Below, piece after piece: positions 41,718-50,388 of a stretch of 64,000 bases of DNA. Origin of the DNA: Bradyrhizobium japonicum USDA 6 (lineage in GTDB: Bacteria; Pseudomonadota; Alphaproteobacteria; Rhizobiales; Xanthobacteraceae); contig NC_017249.1 in NCBI RefSeq assembly GCF_000284375.1, forward strand, positions 6,503,001 through 6,567,000. Direction: 5' to 3'. The notes below the pieces were generated by a model, which was not told the DNA's origin, made no database searches, and saw nothing but the letters and a program-made list of their open reading frames with translations. Position 1 is the stretch's first letter, and every line of letters starts with the position of its first letter. The translations under genes were made by a program, and so were the position numbers.

Positions 41718-41847
41718 CGTGCCTCCCGACGCACAATGCGTTTCCTACCCGCGTCTCAGTGATTTTGTCAGCGCGGCTCACGCATTAAACAAAAGGCCGC
41801 GGCACAGAGCAATACCGAACACACGGGAATGCAACGTCGAGGCGATG

Positions 41848-43293
41848 CTAGTGGCGCGGCCGATACAGTTCGCGCCAGGCGGGAAGCCGCTCGGCATAAG
41901 CGCCGACCAGTCCAGCGTCGGGTTCGAACGTCTCGATGCGTTGCGGCCGCGTGCATACGGCGGCGATCGCCTCACCGGTGACAGCAAGCCGCCCCAATCT
42001 CGCCGCACCGAACGCCGCGCCGGTCTCGCCTCCGGCAAAGCGATGGATCGGAACATTCAGCACGTTTGCCAGCACCGAGAGCCAGAACCGGGACCGTGAA
42101 CCACCGCCAATGGCGTCGGCTTCCGTCATCGCGATGCCGGCATCCGCGAGCGCGTCGCGGCAATCGGCAAGCGCGAAGGCAACGCCCTCGAGCACCGCCT
42201 GCACGATCGACCCGCGATCGGTGCCATGGCTCAAACCATCCAGCATGCCGTGCACGGCGGGATCGTCGTGGGGCGTCCGCTCACCCGCCAGATAAGGCAG
42301 GAAGCTCACAGCCGACGGCGCCTGCGGGCGCAATCCAAGCGGGGCCAGCAGCTCGGCCTCGGTGGCGCCGAACAGGCGCGCGATCCAGGCCAGGCAGGAG
42401 GCAGCCGAGAGGATCGCGCCGGCCTGAATCCACATGTCGGGAATGGCATGGCAGAACGTATGCACCGCGCGGTCCGGGTTGGCGGCGATTCTGCCGGTCG
42501 GCGCCAGCAAGGCACCCGAGGTTCCCAGAGACACGAACGCGGTTCCCGGCCGGATCGCGCCGATGCCGACCGCGCCTGCCGGATTGTCGCCGGCGCCGCC
42601 CGCGATCACCGGCTGTCCGGTCATGCCCCAGCGCCGCGCCAGCTCGCCGCGCAGCGTGGTCGCGGGCGCGCATCCCTCGACCAGACGCGGCATGTGATCG
42701 CGCGACAGGCCGGTCGCGGCCAGTGCTGCGTCCGACCAGTCCCGGCGCGCGGCGTCGAGCCACAGCGATCCCGATGCATCCGAGACGTCCTCGATGGCCT
42801 CGCCTGATAGCACCAGGCGCAGATAGGCCTTTGGCAGCAGAACGAGTTTCGTCGCCGCAAAGATCTCTGGCTCGTGCGTCGCGATCCAGAGCAGTTTTGG
42901 TGCGGTGAATCCTGCCATTGCCTTGTTGCCCGTCGTCGCGCGCAAGGCGGGCCAGCGCTGCTCCAGGATACGGCACTCAGCGGCAGAGCGTCCGTCGTTC
43001 CAGAGGATGCAAGGCCGTAGCGGATTTCCGCTCGCATCGAGCAGCGTGGCGCCATGCATCTGGCCGGACAGTCCGATGCCTTCGACGGCCGCCAGCTCGC
43101 CGGCATGCGTCGCCTTCAAGGCATCGAGCGTGGCGAAGGTTGCATCGATCCACTGCGCGGGATCCTGCTCGACATGGCCAGGCCGCGGCGAGAAGGTCGT
43201 CAACGGCCGGCTCTCGCTCGCAATAACGCGCTGGGCGCTGTCGACGAGAACGGTCTTGACCGCCGAGGTGCCGAGATCGATGCCGAGATACAT
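41848..43293 (-). CDS. xylB: Xylulokinase (FGGY family)
   Basis: 481 residues of FGGY kinase: N-domain phosphate loop YLGIDLGTSAVKTVLVD (residues 2-18), substrate loop GIGLSGQMHGATLLD (about 75-90), C-domain phosphate site FVSLGTSGALLAPT, adenosine motif IGGGSRSRFWLSVLANVL. SGQMHG with an Asp-Gly pair downstream is the mark of xylulokinases. It probably phosphorylates D-xylulose, arabitol- or xylitol-derived ketose, imported by the CUT2 system in the same operon. No xylose isomerase or polyol dehydrogenase is present, so the ketose must arrive as such or be made elsewhere. LysR gene is 13 bp upstream. Confidence 0.87.
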   Translation of the reverse strand: MYLGIDLGTSAVKTVLVDSAQRVIASESRPLTTFSPRPGHVEQDPAQWIDATFATLDALKATHAGELAAVEGIGLSGQMHGATLLDASGNPLRPCILWNDGRSAAECRILEQRWPALRATTGNKAMAGFTAPKLLWIATHEPEIFAATKLVLLPKAYLRLVLSGEAIEDVSDASGSLWLDAARRDWSDAALAATGLSRDHMPRLVEGCAPATTLRGELARRWGMTGQPVIAGGAGDNPAGAVGIGAIRPGTAFVSLGTSGALLAPTGRIAANPDRAVHTFCHAIPDMWIQAGAILSAASCLAWIARLFGATEAELLAPLGLRPQAPSAVSFLPYLAGERTPHDDPAVHGMLDGLSHGTDRGSIVQAVLEGVAFALADCRDALADAGIAMTEADAIGGGSRSRFWLSVLANVLNVPIHRFAGGETGAAFGAARLGRLAVTGEAIAAVCTRPQRIETFEPDAGLVGAYAERLPAWRELYRPRH

Positions 43294-43306
43294 GGCTGCT
43301 ACCCGC

Positions 43307-44230
43307 TCACTTCGTCGCGTCCATCCAGATTCCCGGCTCCGAATGCTCGCGGATATGGGAGACGAGGAAGTCGGAAAAAGCCCTGATTTTGGCAGGCAGC
43401 CCGGCGCGGTTCTGGTAGGCGATGTTCATGGTGAGCAGCGGCAGCTCCCAATCCACCAGCACCGGGACGAGACGGCCCGCCGCGATGTCGCTTTGAACGA
43501 TGTAGAGCGGCTGGATGAGGATGCCGAGCCCTGCCAGCGCCGCGCCGCGAATGACCTGGCCGTCATTGCTGTCGAGCGTCGGCGTGATGCGGACGGTCTG
43601 CGCGCCATGGCTTTTGCGCAGGCGCAGCGAATAGGGATCGTTCGCGAGATTGTAGACCAGCATGTTGTGGCGCGCGAGATCGGCGGGTTGCTCCGGCTCG
43701 CCGGCGCTTGCGAGATAGGAGGGCGCAGCGGCAAGCACGCGCCGCATCTGGCCGATGCGGCGGACGATGATGTTCGAATCCGGCTCCTGCTCGCGCGTCC
43801 GGATCGCGACGTCGATGCCGGCCTCGATGAAATCGGGATAGCGGTTGGCGGTCGTGATCTGCATGTTGAGCTTCGGATAGCGCGCGCGGAAGGCCGGCAG
43901 CATCGGCGCCAGATAGATCACCGCGAAGGACAGCGAACTCGTGACCCGCAACGTGCCCTGCGGCGACAGCGCGCGATCGCTGACGATGTCCTCGGCCTCG
44001 GCCAGCTCGCTCAGCACCCGGCCGGAGCGCTCCAGCAGTTCCTGCCCCGCCTCCGTCAACCACAGCCTGCGTGTGTTGCGCTCGATCAGCCTGACCGCAA
44101 GGCGCTCCTCGAGCGCGCTGAGATGGCGGCTCGCCGCCGCATTCGACATGCGCAAGGCCTCGGCGGCTTTTGACAGGCTGCCGAGCTCGGCCGTCTTGGA
44201 GAACACCTCCAATTGCAGCAGGCGATCCAT
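43307..44230 (-). CDS. LysR family transcriptional regulator
   Basis: 307 residues. HTH at about residues 17-36 (GSLSKAAEALRMSNAAASRHLSALEERL in short pieces: SKAAEALRMS, SRHLSALE), then a LysR effector domain from about 92 (LRVTSSLSFAVIYLAP, NMQITTANRYPDFIEAGIDVAIR). The first gene of the leftward xylB operon and divergent from the aromatic operon (44339 onward), with 108 bp between the starts. It belongs to the broad group of AraC/CatR-like single-gene-set regulators with degenerate C-termini. LysR proteins often control a divergent operon, so it may link sugar uptake and the aromatic module. Confidence 0.9.
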   Translation of the reverse strand: MDRLLQLEVFSKTAELGSLSKAAEALRMSNAAASRHLSALEERLAVRLIERNTRRLWLTEAGQELLERSGRVLSELAEAEDIVSDRALSPQGTLRVTSSLSFAVIYLAPMLPAFRARYPKLNMQITTANRYPDFIEAGIDVAIRTREQEPDSNIIVRRIGQMRRVLAAAPSYLASAGEPEQPADLARHNMLVYNLANDPYSLRLRKSHGAQTVRITPTLDSNDGQVIRGAALAGLGILIQPLYIVQSDIAAGRLVPVLVDWELPLLTMNIAYQNRAGLPAKIRAFSDFLVSHIREHSEPGIWMDATK

Positions 44231-44338
44231 TTTTCCACTTTTAGAAAAAGAGACTTACAAATATTGACCTTTATTTCCACATCCCGCAAGTCAAAATGGC
44301 CAGAACACAAGCAAGATTGCAGGCGAGGAAACTGGGAA

Positions 44339-44662
44339 ATGTCGGGCCCGATCAGGCACATCGTGATGTGGCGGCTACGCGGGGAGACGCCCGCGGAGCG
44401 CTCCGCGGCGCGTTCCAAGGTCAAGACCCTGTTCGAGGGCCTGCGGGGCCGGATCGACGGCCTCACCCACATCGAGGTCGGCGTCGACGTCAGCGATGTC
44501 GACTACGCCTGCGACGTGGTGCTGTTCTCCGAATTCACCGACCAGGCCGCACTCGCCGCCTATGCCACCCACCCGGAACATTTGCGCGTCCGCGAGGCGC
44601 TGGGCGACTTGCGGATCGGACGCTTCCAGGTCGATTATCCCATCAAAGAGACCGGCGCATGA
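44339..44662 (+). CDS. Dabb (stress-responsive A/B barrel) domain protein
   Basis: 107 residues: PIRHIVMWRLRGETPAERSA, EVGVDVSDVDYACDVVLFSEFTD, HPEHLRVREAL. This is the dimeric alpha-beta barrel of Dabb proteins, common in aromatic-degradation operons where they act as monooxygenase-like, isomerase-like or decyclising factors. The frame extends upstream, but the ATG after GGGAAAT is supported. Its stop overlaps the next gene's ATG (ATGA). First gene of the rightward operon; function not established. Confidence 0.82.
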   Translation: MSGPIRHIVMWRLRGETPAERSAARSKVKTLFEGLRGRIDGLTHIEVGVDVSDVDYACDVVLFSEFTDQAALAAYATHPEHLRVREALGDLRIGRFQVDYPIKETGA

Positions 44663-45738
44663 TCGGTTCGTTCACCTTTGAAAACCTGCCCTGCCGCGTC
44701 GTGTTCGGCAGCGGAACGCTGGCCTCGGCCAAAGCCGAGATCGAGCGGCTCGGCGGCAAGCGCGCGCTGGTGCTGACGACGCCGCAGCAGGAGGCGCAAG
44801 GCAAGAGCCTCGGCGCAGCCCTCGGCCCGCTCTACGCCGGCATCTTTCCCGGCGCGACCATGCATACGCCGGTCGAGGTCACGGAGCGCGCGCTCGCGGC
44901 GATGAAAGCATGCGAGGCGGACTGCGTCGTCTCGCTCGGTGGCGGATCGACCACCGGCCTTGGCAAGGCGCTGGCCTTGCGCACCGGCATCAACCAGCTC
45001 TGCATTCCCACCACCTATGCCGGCTCGGAGATGACGCCGATCGTCGGCCAGACCGAGAACGGCCTGAAGACGACGGTGCGCGACGCCGCCGTGCTGCCGG
45101 AGACCGTGATCTACGATGTCGACCTCACCCTGACGCTGCCGGCGAGCCTGGCTGCAACATCCGGCATCAACGCGATCGCGCATGCGGTGGAAGCGCTCTA
45201 TGCCCGTGACACCAATCCCGTGACATCGCTGATGGCGGAAGAAGGCATCCGCGCGCTGGCTCGCGCCCTGCCCGTGATTGCCGCCAAGAGCGATGACCGC
45301 GAGGCTCGCACCGAAGCACTCTACGGCGCCTGGCTGTGCGGCGTCTGCCTCGGCACCGTCGGCATGGCGCTGCATCACAAGCTCTGCCACACGCTCGGTG
45401 GCACCTTCGACCTGCCGCATGCCGAGACCCACACCATCGTGCTGCCGCATGCGCTCGCCTACAACGCGCCGGCGGTGCCCGATGCGATGGCGCGGATCTC
45501 GCGCGCGATCGGCGCGACCGATGCGTCCCAGGGACTCTACGACCTCGCGAAGCGGCTGGGCGCGAAGCTGGCGTTGCGCGACATCGGCATGCCCGAGAGC
45601 GGCATCGACAAGGCGGCCGATCTCGCCGTCACCAACGCCTACTGGAATCCGCGGCCGCTCGAGCGCAATGCCATCCGCGAATTGATTGCCCGCGCCTGGG
45701 CCGGCGAGCCGCCTGTTACCATCAAAGCGGCGGCCTGA
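44659..45738 (+). CDS. Maleylacetate reductase
   Basis: 359 residues of the iron-containing alcohol dehydrogenase superfamily. RVVFGSGTLAS, SLGGGSTTGLGKALAL (NAD loop), CIPTTYAGSEMTPIVGQTENG and the His cluster MALHHKLCHTLGGTFDLPHAETH (metal ligands) are those of TftE/MacA-type maleylacetate reductases, where the PTTYAGSEMTPI block is diagnostic. It reduces maleylacetate to 3-oxoadipate with NADH, the last special step of hydroxyquinol and chloro-aromatic degradation. It overlaps the Dabb gene by 4 bp and lies four genes before an intradiol dioxygenase, its expected partner. Confidence 0.9.
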   Translation: MIGSFTFENLPCRVVFGSGTLASAKAEIERLGGKRALVLTTPQQEAQGKSLGAALGPLYAGIFPGATMHTPVEVTERALAAMKACEADCVVSLGGGSTTGLGKALALRTGINQLCIPTTYAGSEMTPIVGQTENGLKTTVRDAAVLPETVIYDVDLTLTLPASLAATSGINAIAHAVEALYARDTNPVTSLMAEEGIRALARALPVIAAKSDDREARTEALYGAWLCGVCLGTVGMALHHKLCHTLGGTFDLPHAETHTIVLPHALAYNAPAVPDAMARISRAIGATDASQGLYDLAKRLGAKLALRDIGMPESGIDKAADLAVTNAYWNPRPLERNAIRELIARAWAGEPPVTIKAAA

Positions 45739-45742
45739 AGCG

Positions 45743-47116
45743 ATGCGGCGCACGCTGATCAAATCCGCGGTCATCATCAGCATGGATGAGGCGATTGGCG
45801 ACCTCAACGCCGGCGATGTGCTGGTCGAGGGCAGCCGCATCGTCGACGTGCGTCCATCGATCGACCTCGGCAGCGGCGCTTCCGAAACCGAGATCGTGGA
45901 CGGCACCGGGCGCATCGTCATCCCCGGCCTCATCAACGCGCACATGCACACCTGGCAAACCGCGTTGCGCGGCTATGCCGCCAACTGGACGCTGCTGGAA
46001 TATTTCCGCCGCATGCATGCCGGGCTCGCGACCGTGTTCCGGCCCGACGACATCTACATTGCGACCCTCGCCGGTGCGCTGAACCAGATCAATTGCGGCA
46101 CCACCACGCTGGTCGACTGGTGCCACAACAATCCGACGCTTGACCATACCGACGCCGCCGTGCGCGGCCTGATCGAGAGCGGCATCCGCGCCGCCTTCTT
46201 CCACGGCTCGCCAAAACCCGAGCCGAAGCCCGGCGAGCCGCATTTCTCCGAGATTCCGCATCCGCGCCGCGAGGTCGAGCGGCTACTGGCCGGTCCCCTC
46301 GCCGACCGCGATGGCCTCGTCACGCTCGGGCTTGCCATCCTGGGTCCGCATTATTCGACGCTCGACGTCGCCATGCATGATTTCCGTCTCGCGCGCGAAC
46401 TCAACCTGATCGCATCCATGCATCAGGGCGGCGGTCCGGCCAAGACGCCCGGCGGCTGGGAGAAGTTGATCGAGGCCGGCCTCGTCGGCGCCGGCATCAA
46501 CATCGTCCATGGCAACGATCTGCCCGACGATCTTCTCGACAAGATGGTCGACCTCGGCGTGTCCTTCTCGGTGACGCCCGAGAACGAGATGATCCAGGGC
46601 CACGGCTTTCCGATTACCGGGCGGCTGCTCAAGCGCGGCGTGCGACCGACGATCGGGATCGATCTCGAATCCGTGCTGGCCGGCGATCTCTTCTCCGTCG
46701 CGCGCGTCGCGCTGTCGATGCAGCGGGCTCTCGACAATGCGGAGTCGCGCACAGTGAGCGGCACCATTCCGGCGACGACCACGATTCCCGTCCGCGAGGC
46801 GCTGCGCTGGATCACGACCGAAGGCGCACGCATGCTCGGCCGCGAGGGCCAGATCGGCTCGCTGACACCGGGCAAGCTCGCTGATCTCGTCGTCATCGAC
46901 GCATCGGATCTCAACCTTGTCCCGGTGCACGATCCCGTCGCGACCGTCGTGATGCAGACGAGCCTTGCCAATGTCGAGGCTGTGATGATCGGCGGCACCT
47001 GGAAGAAGCGGGACGGCCGGCTGCTGGTCGAGGGGCTGGAGACGAAGAAGGACCTGCTGGCCCAATCCGGCCGGCGGCTGGTACAGGACATCGAACGACA
47101 GGGACGCGCCGCCTGA
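45743..47116 (+). CDS. Amidohydrolase superfamily protein (TrzN/AtzA/deaminase-like)
   Basis: 457 residues. Metal site NAHMHTWQ (HxH, about residue 70), HQGGG (about 225), HGNDLPDD (about 255) and GIDLES (about 305), in the order of the subtype III amidohydrolases: cytosine/SAH deaminase, hydroxyatrazine and melamine hydrolases. The N-terminal ribbon (ITSAVIISMDEAIGDLNAGDVLVEGSRIVDV in pieces) is also typical. Loss of an amine or chloride from a ring would suit an upper pathway to a hydroxylated aromatic. It starts 4 bp after the reductase gene. Substrate not deducible. Confidence 0.85.
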   Translation: MRRTLIKSAVIISMDEAIGDLNAGDVLVEGSRIVDVRPSIDLGSGASETEIVDGTGRIVIPGLINAHMHTWQTALRGYAANWTLLEYFRRMHAGLATVFRPDDIYIATLAGALNQINCGTTTLVDWCHNNPTLDHTDAAVRGLIESGIRAAFFHGSPKPEPKPGEPHFSEIPHPRREVERLLAGPLADRDGLVTLGLAILGPHYSTLDVAMHDFRLARELNLIASMHQGGGPAKTPGGWEKLIEAGLVGAGINIVHGNDLPDDLLDKMVDLGVSFSVTPENEMIQGHGFPITGRLLKRGVRPTIGIDLESVLAGDLFSVARVALSMQRALDNAESRTVSGTIPATTTIPVREALRWITTEGARMLGREGQIGSLTPGKLADLVVIDASDLNLVPVHDPVATVVMQTSLANVEAVMIGGTWKKRDGRLLVEGLETKKDLLAQSGRRLVQDIERQGRAA

Positions 47117-47128
47117 AGGCGCCAACGG

Positions 47129-48040
47129 ATGAAATCAATGACCGACGCTTCAAGGAATGTCGCTTTCATCGGGATCGGCAAGATGGGCCTGCCGATGTCG
47201 GCGCTCGTCGCCAAGGCCGGCTACGCAGTGACCGCATTCGATCAGAGCGCAGCCCGGATCAACGAGGCGCGTGCGCAAGGCATTTCGATTGCCGCTTCGC
47301 CCGCCGAAGCCGTGAGCGGCAAGGCCGCGGTCATCACGTCCCTGCCGGATGACGCCGCCTTGCGCGGCGCGCTGCTCGGCCCCGCCGGCCTGATCGCCGC
47401 GATGGCGGCCGGATCGGTTCTGATCGAGACCAGCACCGTGAGCGTCGAGGCTTCCACCGAAGTTGCGGCCGCTGCTCAAGCCCGCAGCATTGCCTATCTG
47501 CGTTCGCCGGTCTCCGGCAATGCCAGCATCGTTCACACGGGTGCGCTGACATGCTTCGTCTCCGGGCCGAAAGATGCCTTCGACAACGCCAAGCCGCTGT
47601 TCGCCGCCTTCACCCGCGCCCAGACCTATCTCGGGCCGGCCGAGGAAGCGCGCTACGCAAAGCTCTCGGTCAATCTGATGATCGCGGTGTCGGCGGCGAT
47701 GATGGCCGAGAGCCTGGCACTGGCGCGCAAGGGCGGCATCGCCTGGCAGGACATCTTGAAGGTGCTCGACGATAGCGCGGTCGCCTCGCCGATGGTGAAG
47801 TACAAGACCGCACCGCTGCGGACACGCGATTTCGAGTCGACTTTCTCGTGCAAGCAGATGGCCAAGGATCTCGATCTCATCCTCGGCGCCGGCCACGCCG
47901 TAGGCGTGCCGCTGCAACTCGCGGCACAGGTGCGCGAGACCTATGGCTCGCTGGTCGCGCAGGGCGACGGCGACACCGACTTCATCGCGACCGTCAAGCA
48001 CCTGGAACGTCTGTCCGGGCTTGGCGAGCCCAAACTCTGA
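47129..48040 (+). CDS. NAD(P)-dependent oxidoreductase, 3-hydroxyisobutyrate dehydrogenase family (second)
   Basis: 303 residues: GIGKMGLPMSALVAKAGYAV for the NAD site (residues about 13-32), RSPVSGNASIVHTGALT for the substrate loop, catalytic Lys in EARYAKLSVNLMIA. The sequence is diverged from the copy at 3976 (RSPVSGN in place of DAPVSGG), so the two have different substrates. An ATG three codons later (47138) is an alternative start. In an aromatic/lactone operon the enzyme could act on a hydroxyacid side-product. It lies 12 bp after the amidohydrolase. Confidence 0.85.
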   Translation: MKSMTDASRNVAFIGIGKMGLPMSALVAKAGYAVTAFDQSAARINEARAQGISIAASPAEAVSGKAAVITSLPDDAALRGALLGPAGLIAAMAAGSVLIETSTVSVEASTEVAAAAQARSIAYLRSPVSGNASIVHTGALTCFVSGPKDAFDNAKPLFAAFTRAQTYLGPAEEARYAKLSVNLMIAVSAAMMAESLALARKGGIAWQDILKVLDDSAVASPMVKYKTAPLRTRDFESTFSCKQMAKDLDLILGAGHAVGVPLQLAAQVRETYGSLVAQGDGDTDFIATVKHLERLSGLGEPKL

Positions 48041-48054
48041 TCGCGGAGACACCG

Positions 48055-48939
48055 ATGCGCAATTTCAACGAGACTACGATCACCGACGCGGTGCTGGAGC
48101 GGATCAAGGACGCAGCCGATCCACGCATCAAAGAGGTCAGCGAGGCGCTGGTGCGCCACCTTCATGCCTTCGTCCGTGAGATCCGGCCGACCCAGAAGGA
48201 ATGGGAATACGGCATCGATTTCCTGACACGCACCGGTCACATGTGCGACGACAAGCGCCAGGAGTTCATCCTGCTGTCCGACACGCTCGGCGTCTCCATG
48301 CTGGTCGACGCGATCAACCATCCCGTGCCGGAAGGTGCGACCGAGACGACGGTGCTCGGCCCGTTCTTCGTCCAGGCCGCGCCGGAGAAGGACAGCGGCG
48401 CCGATATCTCGGGGCCGATGGAAGGCGATCCGATGCTGGTCACCGGCTCGGTCTCGACCGTCGACGGACAACCGCTTGCGGGCGCCATCGTGGATGTCTG
48501 GCATTCCGACGACGACGGCTATTACGACGTGCAGCAGCTCGACGACATCGGCGATCTCGCGATGCGCGCGCGCTTCCATACCGACGCCAATGGCCGTTTC
48601 CATTTCTGGTCGATCAAGCCGGCCGCCTATCCGATCCCGCATGACGGCCCCGTCGGCGAGATGCTGGAGGTACAGGGCCGCCATCCCTGGCGCCCCGCGC
48701 ACGTGCATTTCATGATCTCGGCGCCCGGTTTCGAGCAGCTCGTGACCCATGTGTTCGTCGCCGGCGACAAATATCTCGACAGCGACGTGGTGTTCGGCGT
48801 CAAGGACAGCCTGATCCGCGAATTCACTGGCCACCCCGCCGGCCGTGCGCCGGATGGTCGCATGGTGGAGCGCGATTATTTCCACCTCAATTACGATTTC
48901 GGCCTGAAGCAGGTCGCGAGCAATGCGAGAGCCGCCTAG
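48055..48939 (+). CDS. Intradiol ring-cleavage dioxygenase, hydroxyquinol 1,2-dioxygenase type
   Basis: 294 residues. N-domain RIKDAADPRIKEVSEALVRHLHAFVREIRPTQKEWEYGIDFLT (short blocks), as in the catechol/hydroxyquinol dioxygenase dimerisation domain. Fe(III) ligands: Tyr in DDDGYYDVQQ (about 160), Tyr in KPAAYPIPHDG (about 194), His in WRPAHVHFMIS (two His, about 218 and 220). The set Tyr-Tyr-His-His is complete. Hydroxyquinol 1,2-dioxygenases turn benzene-1,2,4-triol into maleylacetate, which the reductase at 44659 uses. GGAG precedes the ATG. Hydroxyquinol rather than catechol is inferred from the partner. Confidence 0.88.
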   Translation: MRNFNETTITDAVLERIKDAADPRIKEVSEALVRHLHAFVREIRPTQKEWEYGIDFLTRTGHMCDDKRQEFILLSDTLGVSMLVDAINHPVPEGATETTVLGPFFVQAAPEKDSGADISGPMEGDPMLVTGSVSTVDGQPLAGAIVDVWHSDDDGYYDVQQLDDIGDLAMRARFHTDANGRFHFWSIKPAAYPIPHDGPVGEMLEVQGRHPWRPAHVHFMISAPGFEQLVTHVFVAGDKYLDSDVVFGVKDSLIREFTGHPAGRAPDGRMVERDYFHLNYDFGLKQVASNARAA

Positions 48940-48993
48940 GCTAAACGAAGGACCAACAAGAGTCCGGCAACAGGGAGCAGACGAGGAGCAAGG

Positions 48994-50388
48994 ATGGGAC
49001 CGCGGGTCAGCACGAGCATATTGGCCGATCGCCTCACCGGCATGATCGGCCCGCGCGCGAGCGTTGCGCGCGGCGTGCTCGATCAGCACGGGCAGAGCGA
49101 ATCGCATTATCGCAATTTGCCGCCGGACATCGTGGTCTTCCCCGAAACCACGCGGGAGGTTGCGGACATCGTGAAGCTCTGCGCCAGCGCGGGCATGCCG
49201 ATCGTCCCGTTCGGTGCGGGCACCTCGCTCGAAGGCAATGCGGCCGCGGTCGCCGGCGGCGTCTGCTTCGACTTCGCGCGCATGAACAAGGTGCTGACGG
49301 TGCACGAGAGCGACATGGACGTCGTGGTGCAGCCCGGCATCACGCGAAAGCAGCTCAATGCGGAGCTGCGCGGCACCGGACTTTTCTTTCCGATCGACCC
49401 GGGTGCCGACGCCTCGATCGGCGGCATGACCTCCACGCGTGCGTCCGGCACCATGGCAGTGCGCTACGGCACCATGAAGGACAATGTCATGGCGCTGGAG
49501 GTGGTGCTGGCCGACGGGCGCGTGATCCGGACCGCAAGGCGCGCGCGCAAATCGGCCGCCGGCTATGACCTGACGCGGATGCTCGTCGGCGCGGAGGGTA
49601 CGCTCGGCGTCATCACCGAAGTCACCTTGAAAGTGCACCCGGTTCCGCAGGCGATCTCGGCCGCTGTCTGCAGCTTCGACACCCTGCACGATGCCGTGGA
49701 CACCGCGATCTCCGTGATCCAGTCCGCGATCCCCGTGGCACGCATCGAGCTGCTCGACGACGTCATGATGCGCGGCATCAACGCCTACGCGAAGCTCGGC
49801 TATCGCGAAGCCCCCACCCTGTTCTTCGAATTCCATGGCTCCGAGACCTCCGTTGCCGAGCAGGCCGAAGCCGCGCAGGCGATCGCCGCCGACCATGGCG
49901 GCCATGGCTTCGCCTGGGCCAAGGCGCAGGAAGACCGCAGCCGGCTCTGGCACGCCCGCGACAACACGCTTTATGCGGGCCTGGGCCTGCGGCCCGGCGC
50001 ACGCGCCGTGATCACCGATGTCTGCGTGCCGATCTCGCGGCTGGCCGAATGCCTGACCGAGACCAGGCGCGACGCGGACGAGCACGGCTTTACCGCCCCG
50101 ATCGTCGGCCATGTCGGCGACGGCAATTTCCACATGCTGATCCTGATCGACCCGGCCAAGCCGGACGAGGCCGAGGGCGCCAAGGCGCTTCAGGCCCGCA
50201 TGGTCGCCCGCGCCATCGCCATGGACGGCACCTGCACCGGCGAGCACGGCATCGGGCTCGGCAAGATCGACTATCTCGCTGACGAGCTCGGCGAGGCCGT
50301 CGACGTGATGAAGTCGATCAAGACCGCGCTCGATCCTGATGGACTGATGAATCCCGGAAAGATCTTTGCGAGCGGAGTGCACGCATGA
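48994..50388 (+). CDS. FAD-binding 2-hydroxyacid dehydrogenase (D-lactate dehydrogenase/GlcD-like)
   Basis: 464 residues. FAD_binding_4 domain: PFGAGTSLEGNAAAVAGGVCFD, GITRKQLNAELRGTGLFFPIDPGADASIGGM, KSAAGYDLTRMLVGAEGTLGVITEVTLKVHP in pieces. C-terminal FAD-oxidase_C: PIVGHVGDGNFHMLI and CTGEHGIGLGK, the metal and substrate His sites. The order is that of cytochrome-linked D-lactate dehydrogenases and GlcD. It may oxidise a hydroxyacid product of the operon with the help of the HIBADH-like enzyme. It overlaps the following ATPase gene by 4 bp (ATGA). Confidence 0.87.
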   Translation: MGPRVSTSILADRLTGMIGPRASVARGVLDQHGQSESHYRNLPPDIVVFPETTREVADIVKLCASAGMPIVPFGAGTSLEGNAAAVAGGVCFDFARMNKVLTVHESDMDVVVQPGITRKQLNAELRGTGLFFPIDPGADASIGGMTSTRASGTMAVRYGTMKDNVMALEVVLADGRVIRTARRARKSAAGYDLTRMLVGAEGTLGVITEVTLKVHPVPQAISAAVCSFDTLHDAVDTAISVIQSAIPVARIELLDDVMMRGINAYAKLGYREAPTLFFEFHGSETSVAEQAEAAQAIAADHGGHGFAWAKAQEDRSRLWHARDNTLYAGLGLRPGARAVITDVCVPISRLAECLTETRRDADEHGFTAPIVGHVGDGNFHMLILIDPAKPDEAEGAKALQARMVARAIAMDGTCTGEHGIGLGKIDYLADELGEAVDVMKSIKTALDPDGLMNPGKIFASGVHA

